DNA from: Candidatus Mycobacterium wuenschmannii
GTDB taxonomy: Bacteria; Actinomycetota; Actinomycetes; Mycobacteriales; Mycobacteriaceae
Assembly: GCF_030252325.1 (NCBI RefSeq)
Contig: NZ_CP126981.1
Location: 4,960,001 to 5,024,000, forward strand
Direction of reading: 5' to 3'
DNA length: 64,000 nucleotides
Made by a program: the position numbers and the translations under genes. The notes beneath the pieces are model-generated. The model saw only the letters and a program-made list of their open reading frames with translations. It was not told the origin of the DNA and did no database searches. Below, one piece after another: positions 57,131-64,000 of the stretch. The stretch's first letter is position 1. Every line of letters begins with the position of its first letter.

Positions 57131-57967
57131 TCAGCAGCAACACAGTGGATGCCGTGGCCACCGTCGCGCCACGATCGAGCCGGCATGCACGTCGAATTCG
57201 AGGGTGGCGCTCAGTGCGGCCGGCGGATCGGAGTCAACGCCGCGGACCGCGCCGATCACGCGATTGACCTGGCTGAGCGCCAGCGCCGCGGTGGCTAGCA
57301 GGGTGGCCCGATCGGCCACTCCGACGGTGTCGCGCAGTTGGGCGGCGACCGCGGGCCACGCCGCGTCGCGGTCCCGACGATGCAGGTCGGCGCACTCCAG
57401 GCACGATGTGGCGCCCGGGATGACGAGCGGGCCGACCAGCCCGGTGCCGTCCCGGACCCGCACCGCGAGGTGCGCGATGCCCTGGGCGTGCAGCTCGCGC
57501 AGCGTTCGTGGATCAGTGACCAGGTTGTCCGACAGCACGACCAGGTCGGCGTCGCCGGACGTCACGGCGGCGTGTGGCTGGTTGGTCTGTTTGATCCGCG
57601 CGCCCGAACACCGCAGGCCCTCGGCGAGCAGCTCGGACAACGGTCCGCGGCCGTGCACCCGGATCGAGACCGCCCGCGTCGAGCGCTGACGGGAGCCGCG
57701 CGTGGCCACCCCGGCGGTCACCAATTGTTCGACCAGGTCGGACAATTCGCCGTCGCTCAACCCGCTGCGCGTCTGTCGCAGCTCATTCATCGACACCGGC
57801 GCGTGCATCGCCCGCAACAGGCCTGCTAGCCCGGGGGCGGTCACCTCACGCGGCGGCCGGATCAACACGGCGCGCCGCGGACTCCACCCAACTTGCACGG
57901 CGCCGTCGGGGCGGAGCAGCACCGGCAGCGCCGGATCCAGCGCGTAGAGCTCGCCAGCCTGCGCCAT
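57131..57967 (-). CDS. ThiF/cyclodehydratase-like protein (Rv3196-like)
   Basis: Encodes 278 residues. An N-terminal winged-helix-like part (PALPVLLRPDGAVQVGWSPR...) resembles the leader-peptide-binding region of azol(in)e-peptide cyclodehydratases. The central part is a degraded E1/ThiF Rossmann domain (VSIRVHGRGPLSELLAEGL), and VIPGATSCLECADLHRRDRD is the Ocin-ThiF-like pair of Cys. No YcaO, dehydrogenase or precursor peptide gene is adjacent. Function is therefore open; it may be a carrier or scaffold relic. Confidence 0.72.
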   Translation of the reverse strand: MAQAGELYALDPALPVLLRPDGAVQVGWSPRRAVLIRPPREVTAPGLAGLLRAMHAPVSMNELRQTRSGLSDGELSDLVEQLVTAGVATRGSRQRSTRAVSIRVHGRGPLSELLAEGLRCSGARIKQTNQPHAAVTSGDADLVVLSDNLVTDPRTLRELHAQGIAHLAVRVRDGTGLVGPLVIPGATSCLECADLHRRDRDAAWPAVAAQLRDTVGVADRATLLATAALALSQVNRVIGAVRGVDSDPPAALSATLEFDVHAGSIVARRWPRHPLCCC

Positions 57968-58002
57968 CGTGGCACTGTGCCATGCCGCTCAGCGCAGCAG
58001 CC

Positions 58003-59367
58003 TCAGCTATCCACAGAGCCGGCGCCGCCGTCTTCGTCGCGGGCGCGCCGCTCGAATTCGGCGATGGCCTCGTCGATCCCGCTGGTGTCGCCGCCGAGCG
58101 CGCGGTCGATGAATGCGGCCGGGTCGTCGAGGTCGTCGGAGCCGGGCAACAGGTCGGGGTGCTGCCAGACCGCGTCGCGGGCGTCGACCCCGACGGCCTG
58201 GGTCAGCCGGTCCCACAGCGCCGCGGCCTCGCGCAGCTTCCGGGGCCGCAGTTCCAGGCCCACCAGCGTGGCGAAGGTCTGCTCGGCCGGTCCGCCGGTG
58301 GCGCGGCGGCGACGCAGCGTCTCACCGAGCGCGGCCGCGCCCGGAATGCGCTCGCCAAGCGCGGCGTTGACGACGGTCTGCACCCAGCCCTCGATGAGCG
58401 CCAGCAGCGTCTCGAGTCGCTCGAGCGCCTGGGTCTGCTCCGGGGTGGCCTTGGGCTCGAAAACCCCTTGGCCCAACAGTTGTTCGACGGCGGCGGGGTC
58501 GTTCATCATCGCCGGGTTGAAGTCGCGGGCCAGTTCCTCGATGCCCTGCATGTCGATCTTCATGCCCTTGGCGTAGGCCTCGACCGCGCCGAGCAGCTGG
58601 CTCGACAGCCAGGGCACGTGCGTGAACAGCCGGTGGTGGGCCGCCTCGCGGGCAGCCAGGAAGGTGACGATCTCGCTGCGGGGCTGTTCGAGGCCGTTGG
58701 CGAACGCCTCGACCGCTTCGGGTAGCAACGCCGCAATTCCTTTGGGCCCCAATGGCAAACCGATGTCGGTCGAGGTGAGGACTTCCTTGGACAACCGGGC
58801 CAGCGCCTGACCCAGCTGCGAGCCGAACGCCATGCCACCCATCTGCGACATCATCGACAGCAGCGGGCCGGCCATGGCCTTGGCTTCCTCGGGCAGCGCG
58901 GAGGCCCACACCGTCGCGATCTGCTGGGCCATCGGATCGCACAGCCGCTTCCAGGTCTCCAGCGTGTTGTCCACCCACTCGTTGGGCGTCCAGGCGACGG
59001 CCTTGGTGGTGCCGGCCGGCAGCGAGGTCACGCCGTTGAGCCAGGTATCGGCGAGGTGCACGGCGTCGCCGATCGCCTCGCGGGTCGCAACCGGGATCGG
59101 TGCCACGAACCCGATCGAGCTCGATGCCAGCTGGCGGGCCAGCTCGTAGTTGACCGGGCCGGAGGACTGCCCGCTCATGCCGGCGCCGCTGAACATCTGT
59201 CCCAGCCGGGTGAACATCTGGCCCAGGTCGGCCACGTTGAAATCGCCGCCGAGGCCGCCCAGTCCGAAGGGGTCGGCAGACCCCGAACCCGACTCGGGAT
59301 CGTTCTCGCGGCGCTTGTCGCGGTCCGGGTCGTCTCCCGCGGAGAAGCCGAAAGGCAGGTCAGCCAT
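58003..59367 (-). CDS. zinc-dependent metalloprotease-like protein (DUF2342, Rv3195-like)
   Basis: Encodes 454 residues starting MADLPFGFSAGDD. A disordered Gly/Asp/Ser-rich N-terminus leads to a helical domain. VTFLAAREAAHHRLFTHVPW (about residues 220-239) holds the conserved Glu/His cluster of the family, replacing a classic HExxH. The family is annotated as type-2 zincin-like; the active-site residues are uncertain. It is conserved between the Rv3196 and Rv3194c homologues. Confidence 0.82.
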   Translation of the reverse strand: MADLPFGFSAGDDPDRDKRRENDPESGSGSADPFGLGGLGGDFNVADLGQMFTRLGQMFSGAGMSGQSSGPVNYELARQLASSSIGFVAPIPVATREAIGDAVHLADTWLNGVTSLPAGTTKAVAWTPNEWVDNTLETWKRLCDPMAQQIATVWASALPEEAKAMAGPLLSMMSQMGGMAFGSQLGQALARLSKEVLTSTDIGLPLGPKGIAALLPEAVEAFANGLEQPRSEIVTFLAAREAAHHRLFTHVPWLSSQLLGAVEAYAKGMKIDMQGIEELARDFNPAMMNDPAAVEQLLGQGVFEPKATPEQTQALERLETLLALIEGWVQTVVNAALGERIPGAAALGETLRRRRATGGPAEQTFATLVGLELRPRKLREAAALWDRLTQAVGVDARDAVWQHPDLLPGSDDLDDPAAFIDRALGGDTSGIDEAIAEFERRARDEDGGAGSVDS

Positions 59368-59464
59368 GCCCACAACGGTACTCACCGACACTGCGTGACG
59401 CGCGGCCCGGCGTCACGCTCTCAGTGAACGGGGCCGGGTGCGGCTGCCGTCTAGTGTTAGCGAC

Positions 59465-60487
59465 GTGAACAGGCGGATTCTGACGCTGATGGTCGCGCTG
59501 GTCCCGATCGTGGTCTTCGGTGTGCTGCTCGCGGCGGTGACGGTGCCGTACGTGTCGCTGGGCCCCGGCCCGGCGTTCGACACGCTCGGCGAGATCGACG
59601 GCAAGCAGGTCGTCGAGATCAAGGGCACACAGACCCATCCGACGACCGGCCACCTGGACATGACGACGGTGTCCCAGCGCGACGAACTCAGCCTGGCCGA
59701 GGCGCTCACCCTGTGGCTGTCCGGCCAGGAGCAACTGATGCCGCGCGACCTGGTCTACCCGCCCGGGCAGTCCCGCGACGAGGTCGACAAGGCCAATGAC
59801 GCCGACTTCAAAGAGTCTGAGCACAACGCCGAATTCGCCGCGCTGGGCTACTTGAAGTACCCGAAGGCCGTCACGATCGTGACGGTGTCCGATCCCGGGC
59901 CGTCGGTGGGCAAGCTGCAGTCCGGTGACGCCGTCCAGGCGGTCGACGGCAAGCCGGTGGCCGACGTGGAGCAGTTCACCGGCTTCCTGAAGACCACCAA
60001 GCCCGGGCAGCAGGTTACGGTCGACTTCCGCCGCAAGAACGCGCCGAACGGCAGCGCCAAGATCACTCTGGGTCATCACCCCAAAGGCGACTACGGCTTC
60101 GTCGGGGTCTCGGTGACCGACGCGCCGTGGGCGCCGTTCGCCGTCGACTTCAACCTCGCCAATGTGGGCGGACCGTCGGCCGGGCTGATGTTCAGCCTCG
60201 CCGTGATCGACAAACTCACCACGGGCGATCTCGCCGCCTCCAAGTTCGTCGCGGGCACCGGCACGATCAAGCCCGACGGCGAGGTCGGCAAGATCGGCGG
60301 CATCGGGCACAAGATGAGCGCGGCCCACGATGCGGGCGCGACGGTGTTCCTGGTGCCGGCCGGCAATTGCTACGAGGCGAACGCGACCAAGGTGCCGGGC
60401 CTGCAGTTGATCAAGGTCGACAACCTCGGCGGCGCGGTGGACGCCCTGCATGCCGTGGCCGCCGGCGGTCATCCGCCGAGTTGTTGA
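59465..60487 (+). CDS. membrane-anchored PDZ and Lon-like serine protease (Rv3194c-like)
   Basis: Encodes 340 residues from the GTG at 59465 (MNRRILTLMVALVPIVV). One membrane helix anchors an outward-facing PDZ domain (VSDPGPSVGKLQSGDAVQAV, about 142-161). A Lon-type Ser-Lys protease domain follows: VGGPSAGLMFSLAVID (Ser about residue 239) and IGHKMSAAHDAGATVFLVP (Lys about 282). This is the YlbL-like family, which degrades envelope or division-related proteins in Bacillus. The substrate here is unknown. Confidence 0.9.
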   Translation: MNRRILTLMVALVPIVVFGVLLAAVTVPYVSLGPGPAFDTLGEIDGKQVVEIKGTQTHPTTGHLDMTTVSQRDELSLAEALTLWLSGQEQLMPRDLVYPPGQSRDEVDKANDADFKESEHNAEFAALGYLKYPKAVTIVTVSDPGPSVGKLQSGDAVQAVDGKPVADVEQFTGFLKTTKPGQQVTVDFRRKNAPNGSAKITLGHHPKGDYGFVGVSVTDAPWAPFAVDFNLANVGGPSAGLMFSLAVIDKLTTGDLAASKFVAGTGTIKPDGEVGKIGGIGHKMSAAHDAGATVFLVPAGNCYEANATKVPGLQLIKVDNLGGAVDALHAVAAGGHPPSC

Positions 60488-60562
60488 GTGGAGCCGCACA
60501 AATTGGCGATGCGTAAAGTCGAGGACATTGCCACTGTCGAGACTGAGCAGGGAGCGTAGCTA

Positions 60563-63532
60563 GTGGGGATGCGGCCCGCCGCCAGAATGCCGAAGCTGAC
60601 CCGACGCAGCAGGACTCTCATCGCGATCGCGTTGACCGTGATCGGGTTGCTGCTGGTCGGGCCTCGCCTGATCGACGCCTACGTCGATTGGCTGTGGTTC
60701 GGCGAGCTGGGCTACCGCTCGGTGTTCAGCACCGTCCTGGTGACCCGGCTGATCGTGTTCGTGGTGATCGGGTTGCTCGTCGGTGGCATCGTCTTCGGCG
60801 GGCTGGCCCTGGCCTACCGCACCCGGCCGGTTTTTGTCCCGAGCAATGGCAGCGACCCGGTGGCGCGTTACCGCACGGTAGTGATGTCGAGGCTGCGGGT
60901 GATCGCCGTCGGTGTCCCCGTGACCATCGGGTTGCTGGCCGGCATTGTCGCGCAGACCTTTTGGATTCGGATCCAGCTCTTCCTGCACGGCAGCAGCTTC
61001 GGCGTCCGGGACCCGCAATTCGGCAAGGACCTCGGCTTCTACGCCTTCGAGCTGCCGTTCTACCGGCTGGTGCTCAGCTTCTTCTTCGTGGCCGTATTCC
61101 TGGCGTTTGCGGCGAATCTGCTGGCGCACTACATCTTCGGTGGCATCCGGCTGTCCGGGCGGACGGGTGCGCTGAGCCGCTCGGCGCGCATCCAACTGAT
61201 CAGCCTGGTCGGAACGCTGGTGTTACTCAAGGCGCTCGCCTACTGGCTGGACCGCTACGAACTGCTGTCCCACACGCGGGCGGGTAAGCCTTTCACCGGT
61301 GCCGGTTACACCGACATCAACGCCGTGCTGCCGGCCAAGCTGATTCTGCTGGCGATCGCGCTGATCTGCGCGGTGGCGGTGTTCTCGGCGATTGTGCTGC
61401 GGGACTTGCGTATTCCCTCCATCGGCCTGGTGCTGTTGCTGCTGTCCTCGATGGTCATCGGCGCCGCGTGGCCGCTGATCATCGAGCAGTTCAGCGTCAA
61501 ACCCAATGCGGCGCAGAAGGAACGCGACTACATCAGCCGCAGCATCACCGCGACCCGGCAGGCCTACGGCCTGACCGACGACGTGGTGACCTATCGGGAC
61601 TACAGCGGTGACGGTAAGGCGACGGCCGAGCAGGTGGCCTCGGATCGCGCCACCACGTCCAACATCCGCCTGCTCGACCCGACCATCATCAGCCCGGCGT
61701 TCACCCAGTTCCAGCAGGGCAAGAACTTCTACTATTTCCCGGACCAGTTGTCGATCGACCGCTATCGCGAACGCGACGGCAACCTGCACGACTACGTGGT
61801 CGCCGCACGGGAACTCAATCCCGACCACCTGATCGACAACCAACGGGACTGGATCAACCGGCATACCGTGTTCACCCACGGCAACGGCTTCATCGCGTCA
61901 CCGGCCAACACGGTGCGCGGTATTGCCAACGACCCCAACCAGAATGGCGGCTACCCGGAGTTCAAGGCCACCGTCGTCGGGGCCAACGGCGGCGTGACGT
62001 CCACCGGTCCCGCGCCGCTGGATCAACCGCGGGTCTACTTCGGGCCGGTGATCGCCTCGACGCCCGCCGACTACGCGATCGTCGGCAAGAACGGTGTAGA
62101 CCGCGAGTACGACTACGAGACCAATACCGAGACCAAGAACTACACCTACACCGGTAGTGGGGGAGTGCCGCTGGGCGGCTTGCTGTCGCGCGGGGTGTTC
62201 GCCGCTAAATTTGCCGAGCGAAACTTCCTGTTCTCCAACGTGATTGGATCCAACAGCAAGATCCTGTTCAACCGCGACCCGGCTCAGCGGGTCGAGGCGG
62301 TGGCGCCGTGGCTGACGACGGACAGCAGCGTCTATCCGGCGGTCGTCAACAAGCGCATGGTGTGGATCATCGACGGCTACACCACGTTGGACAACTACCC
62401 GTACTCCGAACTCACGTCGCTGTCGTCGGCCACCGCCGACTCCACCGAGGTGGCGTTCAACCGGTTGGCGCCCGACAAGCAGGTGTCTTACATCCGCAAC
62501 TCGGTGAAGGCCACGGTCGACGCCTACGACGGCACGGTCACGCTCTACGAGCAGGACGAGCACGACCCGGTGCTCCAGGCGTGGATGAAAGTCTTTCCGG
62601 GAACGGTGAAGCCGAAGAGCGAGATCACCGGCGAACTGGCCGCGCATCTGCGTTACCCCGAGGATCTGTTCAAAGTGCAGCGGATGCTGCTGGCCAAGTA
62701 TCACGTCAACGACCCGGTGACGTTCTTCTCGACGTCGGACTTCTGGGACGTTCCGCTGGACCCGAACCCAACCGCCAGCAGCTACCAGCCGCCGTACTAC
62801 ATCGTCGCGAAAAACATTGCCAAGGGCGATGATTCGGCGTCGTTCCAATTGACCAGCGCGATGAACCGGTTCAAGCGCGACTATCTGGCCGCCTACATCA
62901 GCGCGAGTTCCGACCCGTCGACCTACGGCAAGATCACCGTCCTGACGATTCCCGGGCAGGTCAACGGTCCCAAGCTGGCGAACAACGCGATCACCACGGA
63001 TACCGCTGTGTCCCAGGACCTTGGCGTGATCGGCCGAGACAACCAGAACCGGATCAAGTGGGGCAACTTGCTGACGCTGCCGGTTGCGCAGGGCGGGCTG
63101 CTCTACGTCGAGCCGGTCTACGCGTCGCCCGGGTCCAGCGACGTGGCCTCGTCCTATCCGCGGTTGATTCGGGTGGCGATGATGTACAACGACAAGATCG
63201 GCTACGGCCCCACCGTCGGCGACGCGCTGACGGGATTGTTCGGACCGGGCGCCAACGCGAGCGCGGCCGGCATCGCGCCCACCGAATCCGGTGGTCCGCC
63301 GCCCGCCTCGCCCCCGGGTGAGCCACCCGCCAGTCCACCGCCGGCCAACGCCGCGGTTCCGCCGCCGAGCGGTGCCGTCAGCCTCTCGCCGGCCAAGGCC
63401 GCCGCCCTCAAGGACGTCGAATCGGCGATGGGTGCCGCGCGCGACGCCCAGAAGTCAGGCGACTTCGGCTCCTACGGCGCGGCCCTGCAGCGCCTCGACG
63501 ACGCGATCAACAAGTACAACAACGCGAAGTAG
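60563..63532 (+). CDS. UPF0182 family large membrane protein (Rv3193c-like)
   Basis: Encodes 989 residues from the GTG at 60563. Seven membrane helices occupy roughly the first 310 residues ([20 protein letters not shown] and others). A large extracytoplasmic domain (about 320-890) follows, with many Tyr and Asn residues ([27 protein letters not shown]). A Pro/Ala-rich linker ([16 protein letters not shown]) and a short helical coil end it. Function is unknown, but it is conserved across actinobacteria. Confidence 0.9.
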   Translation: MGMRPAARMPKLTRRSRTLIAIALTVIGLLLVGPRLIDAYVDWLWFGELGYRSVFSTVLVTRLIVFVVIGLLVGGIVFGGLALAYRTRPVFVPSNGSDPVARYRTVVMSRLRVIAVGVPVTIGLLAGIVAQTFWIRIQLFLHGSSFGVRDPQFGKDLGFYAFELPFYRLVLSFFFVAVFLAFAANLLAHYIFGGIRLSGRTGALSRSARIQLISLVGTLVLLKALAYWLDRYELLSHTRAGKPFTGAGYTDINAVLPAKLILLAIALICAVAVFSAIVLRDLRIPSIGLVLLLLSSMVIGAAWPLIIEQFSVKPNAAQKERDYISRSITATRQAYGLTDDVVTYRDYSGDGKATAEQVASDRATTSNIRLLDPTIISPAFTQFQQGKNFYYFPDQLSIDRYRERDGNLHDYVVAARELNPDHLIDNQRDWINRHTVFTHGNGFIASPANTVRGIANDPNQNGGYPEFKATVVGANGGVTSTGPAPLDQPRVYFGPVIASTPADYAIVGKNGVDREYDYETNTETKNYTYTGSGGVPLGGLLSRGVFAAKFAERNFLFSNVIGSNSKILFNRDPAQRVEAVAPWLTTDSSVYPAVVNKRMVWIIDGYTTLDNYPYSELTSLSSATADSTEVAFNRLAPDKQVSYIRNSVKATVDAYDGTVTLYEQDEHDPVLQAWMKVFPGTVKPKSEITGELAAHLRYPEDLFKVQRMLLAKYHVNDPVTFFSTSDFWDVPLDPNPTASSYQPPYYIVAKNIAKGDDSASFQLTSAMNRFKRDYLAAYISASSDPSTYGKITVLTIPGQVNGPKLANNAITTDTAVSQDLGVIGRDNQNRIKWGNLLTLPVAQGGLLYVEPVYASPGSSDVASSYPRLIRVAMMYNDKIGYGPTVGDALTGLFGPGANASAAGIAPTESGGPPPASPPGEPPASPPPANAAVPPPSGAVSLSPAKAAALKDVESAMGAARDAQKSGDFGSYGAALQRLDDAINKYNNAK

Positions 63533-63550
63533 TGCTGGTCAGCGCGCGAT

Positions 63551-63579
63551 TTGGTGGCCCTGCACGCGTTCGGTAACCT
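63551..63579 (+). promoter_or_regulatory. SigA-type promoter of the initiator tRNA gene
   Basis: TTGGTG (63551-63556) and TAACCT (63574-63579) with a 17-base spacer. Transcription would start about 7 bases later, near 63587, just before the tRNA. Confidence 0.65.
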
Positions 63580-63592
63580 TGTATTCACCCGT

Positions 63593-63666
63593 CGCGGGGT
63601 GGAGCAGCTCGGTAGCTCGCTGGGCTCATAACCCAGAGGTCGCAGGTTCGAATCCTGTCCCCGCTA
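63593..63666 (+). tRNA. initiator tRNA-Met (CAT anticodon)
   Basis: A 74-base cloverleaf. The acceptor arm is CGCGGGG with CCCCGCT, leaving a C1-U72 mismatch, and A73 is the discriminator. The anticodon stem has the three GC pairs diagnostic of initiators (GGG-ctcataa-CCC). The T-loop is GGTTCGAATCC. CCA is not encoded. A hairpin terminator follows. Confidence 0.95.
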
Positions 63667-63673
63667 CTAGTAG

Positions 63674-63707
63674 AAACGGCCCCCGGAGATCACTCCGGGG
63701 GCCGTTT
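63674..63707 (+). terminator. terminator of the initiator tRNA gene
   Basis: AAACGGCCCCCGGAG (63674-63688) pairs perfectly with CTCCGGGGGCCGTTT (63693-63707) around an ATCA loop. It lies 8 bases past the tRNA. Confidence 0.85.
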
Positions 63708-63814
63708 CGTCCCGCTTTGGGAACACTTTTGGGAACATTAGGCGGACCGATACGCTCTGAGGCGTCTTGCGAGTCGTCGGCCTCAGCGCGGGCTACAGGA
63801 GGACGGTGGGGCGA

Positions 63815-64000
63815 GTGTCTTTTACGTTCGCCGAGCTGCCCGAGCCGAATGAGGTCACCTGGGCGACTGGCCGATTGACGACGCGTACCTACGCCAGCCG
63901 GAGTTTCGTCATGACATTCGGTCAGGACGCCGGCCAGCAGGCGCGCTATATCCACAAGGTTTTCGACGAGTCACCGGCGGAAGACGACGATGACTGGGAA
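63815..64000 (+). CDS. hypothetical protein (3' end outside window)
   Basis: 62 codons are visible from the GTG at 63815 (MSFTFAELPEPNEVTWATG), open to the window edge. AGGAGG at 63797-63802 precedes it by 12 bases; a GTG at 63806 is closer to the site, with only 3 bases between. The end is acidic (ESPAEDDDDWE). No family is recognised. It lies just past a tRNA gene, a common integration site, and its content looks unlike the neighbouring core genes. Confidence 0.55.
   Translation, partial: MSFTFAELPEPNEVTWATGRLTTRTYASRSFVMTFGQDAGQQARYIHKVFDESPAEDDDDWE

Noticed and set aside
63626..63955. 109-residue minus-strand frame ending AGTGFEPATSGL
   Set aside because: This is the well-known spurious translation of the complement of a tRNA gene; it covers the initiator tRNA and its terminator.

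Overview
The window is chromosomal DNA from a high-GC mycobacterium (family Mycobacteriaceae). The evidence is gene content and order: sigH-rshA, two WhiB regulators, mycoredoxin, AdnAB, desA3 with its reductase, a biotinylated TB7.3-type protein and a DUF3107 (TB9.4-type) protein. Read left to right, the backbone follows, largely in inverse order, the M. tuberculosis block from about Rv3242c (comF) to Rv3193c. I recognised this from family knowledge, not a database search. Nearly every base is genic and no gene-free stretch exceeds 300 bases. The longest are the leader between comF and hpf (2105-2370), the whiB1/lipid-kinase gap (28552-28813) and the divergent gap at 8129-8338.

Layout. 2-1307 is an accessory module of visibly lower GC: the tail of a polymorphic-toxin-like protein and a probable immunity gene. 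1466-7628 holds comF, the ribosome-hibernation factor hpf, the preprotein translocase ATPase secA1 and a two-gene cation/proton antiporter. 7649-13709 is mainly lipid and energy metabolism (WS/DGAT acyltransferase, ppk2, ferredoxin reductase plus DesA3 desaturase). 13719-22707 mixes accessory oxidoreductases and beta-oxidation-type genes with rsgA, aroA and an SRAP protein. 22698-28551 is a stress and regulation block: ybaK, an SDR, sigH-rshA, ribosomal protein bL37, a Gly/Pro-rich exported protein, a biotinyl protein, the sensor kinase pdtaS and whiB1. 28814-42769 carries a lipid kinase, entC, a histidine phosphatase, a ParA-like ATPase, an RNA helicase, a ferritin-like protein, TetR, a DUF3152 protein and moeZ. 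42772-55055 is rich in DNA repair (ATL, AdnA-AdnB, UvrD2) plus a K+ channel, NudC and mycoredoxin. 55114-63532 has the whiB7 attenuation locus, an ABC1/UbiB-type kinase, a ThiF-like protein, a DUF2342 zincin, a PDZ-Lon-like protease and a UPF0182 membrane protein. The window closes with an initiator tRNA-Met, its promoter and terminator, and a partial gene.

How the genes work together. A thiol/redox and antibiotic-stress theme recurs: SigH and its zinc anti-sigma factor, mycoredoxin, WhiB1 and WhiB7. A double-strand-break theme comes from AdnAB and UvrD2. Ribosome maturation, protection or content involves hpf, rsgA and bL37. The ferredoxin reductase and DesA3 form one electron-transfer desaturase unit and share an upstream operator-like site.

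Most interesting non-coding structure: (i) a dispersed mini-element of about 45 bp, one copy flanked by a 9-bp direct repeat at the whiB7 promoter; (ii) an attenuator with a short upstream ORF in front of whiB7; (iii) a second, longer translation start for SigH; (iv) hairpin modules placed exactly between convergent genes; (v) two conserved genes with no ATG/GTG/TTG at the expected start.
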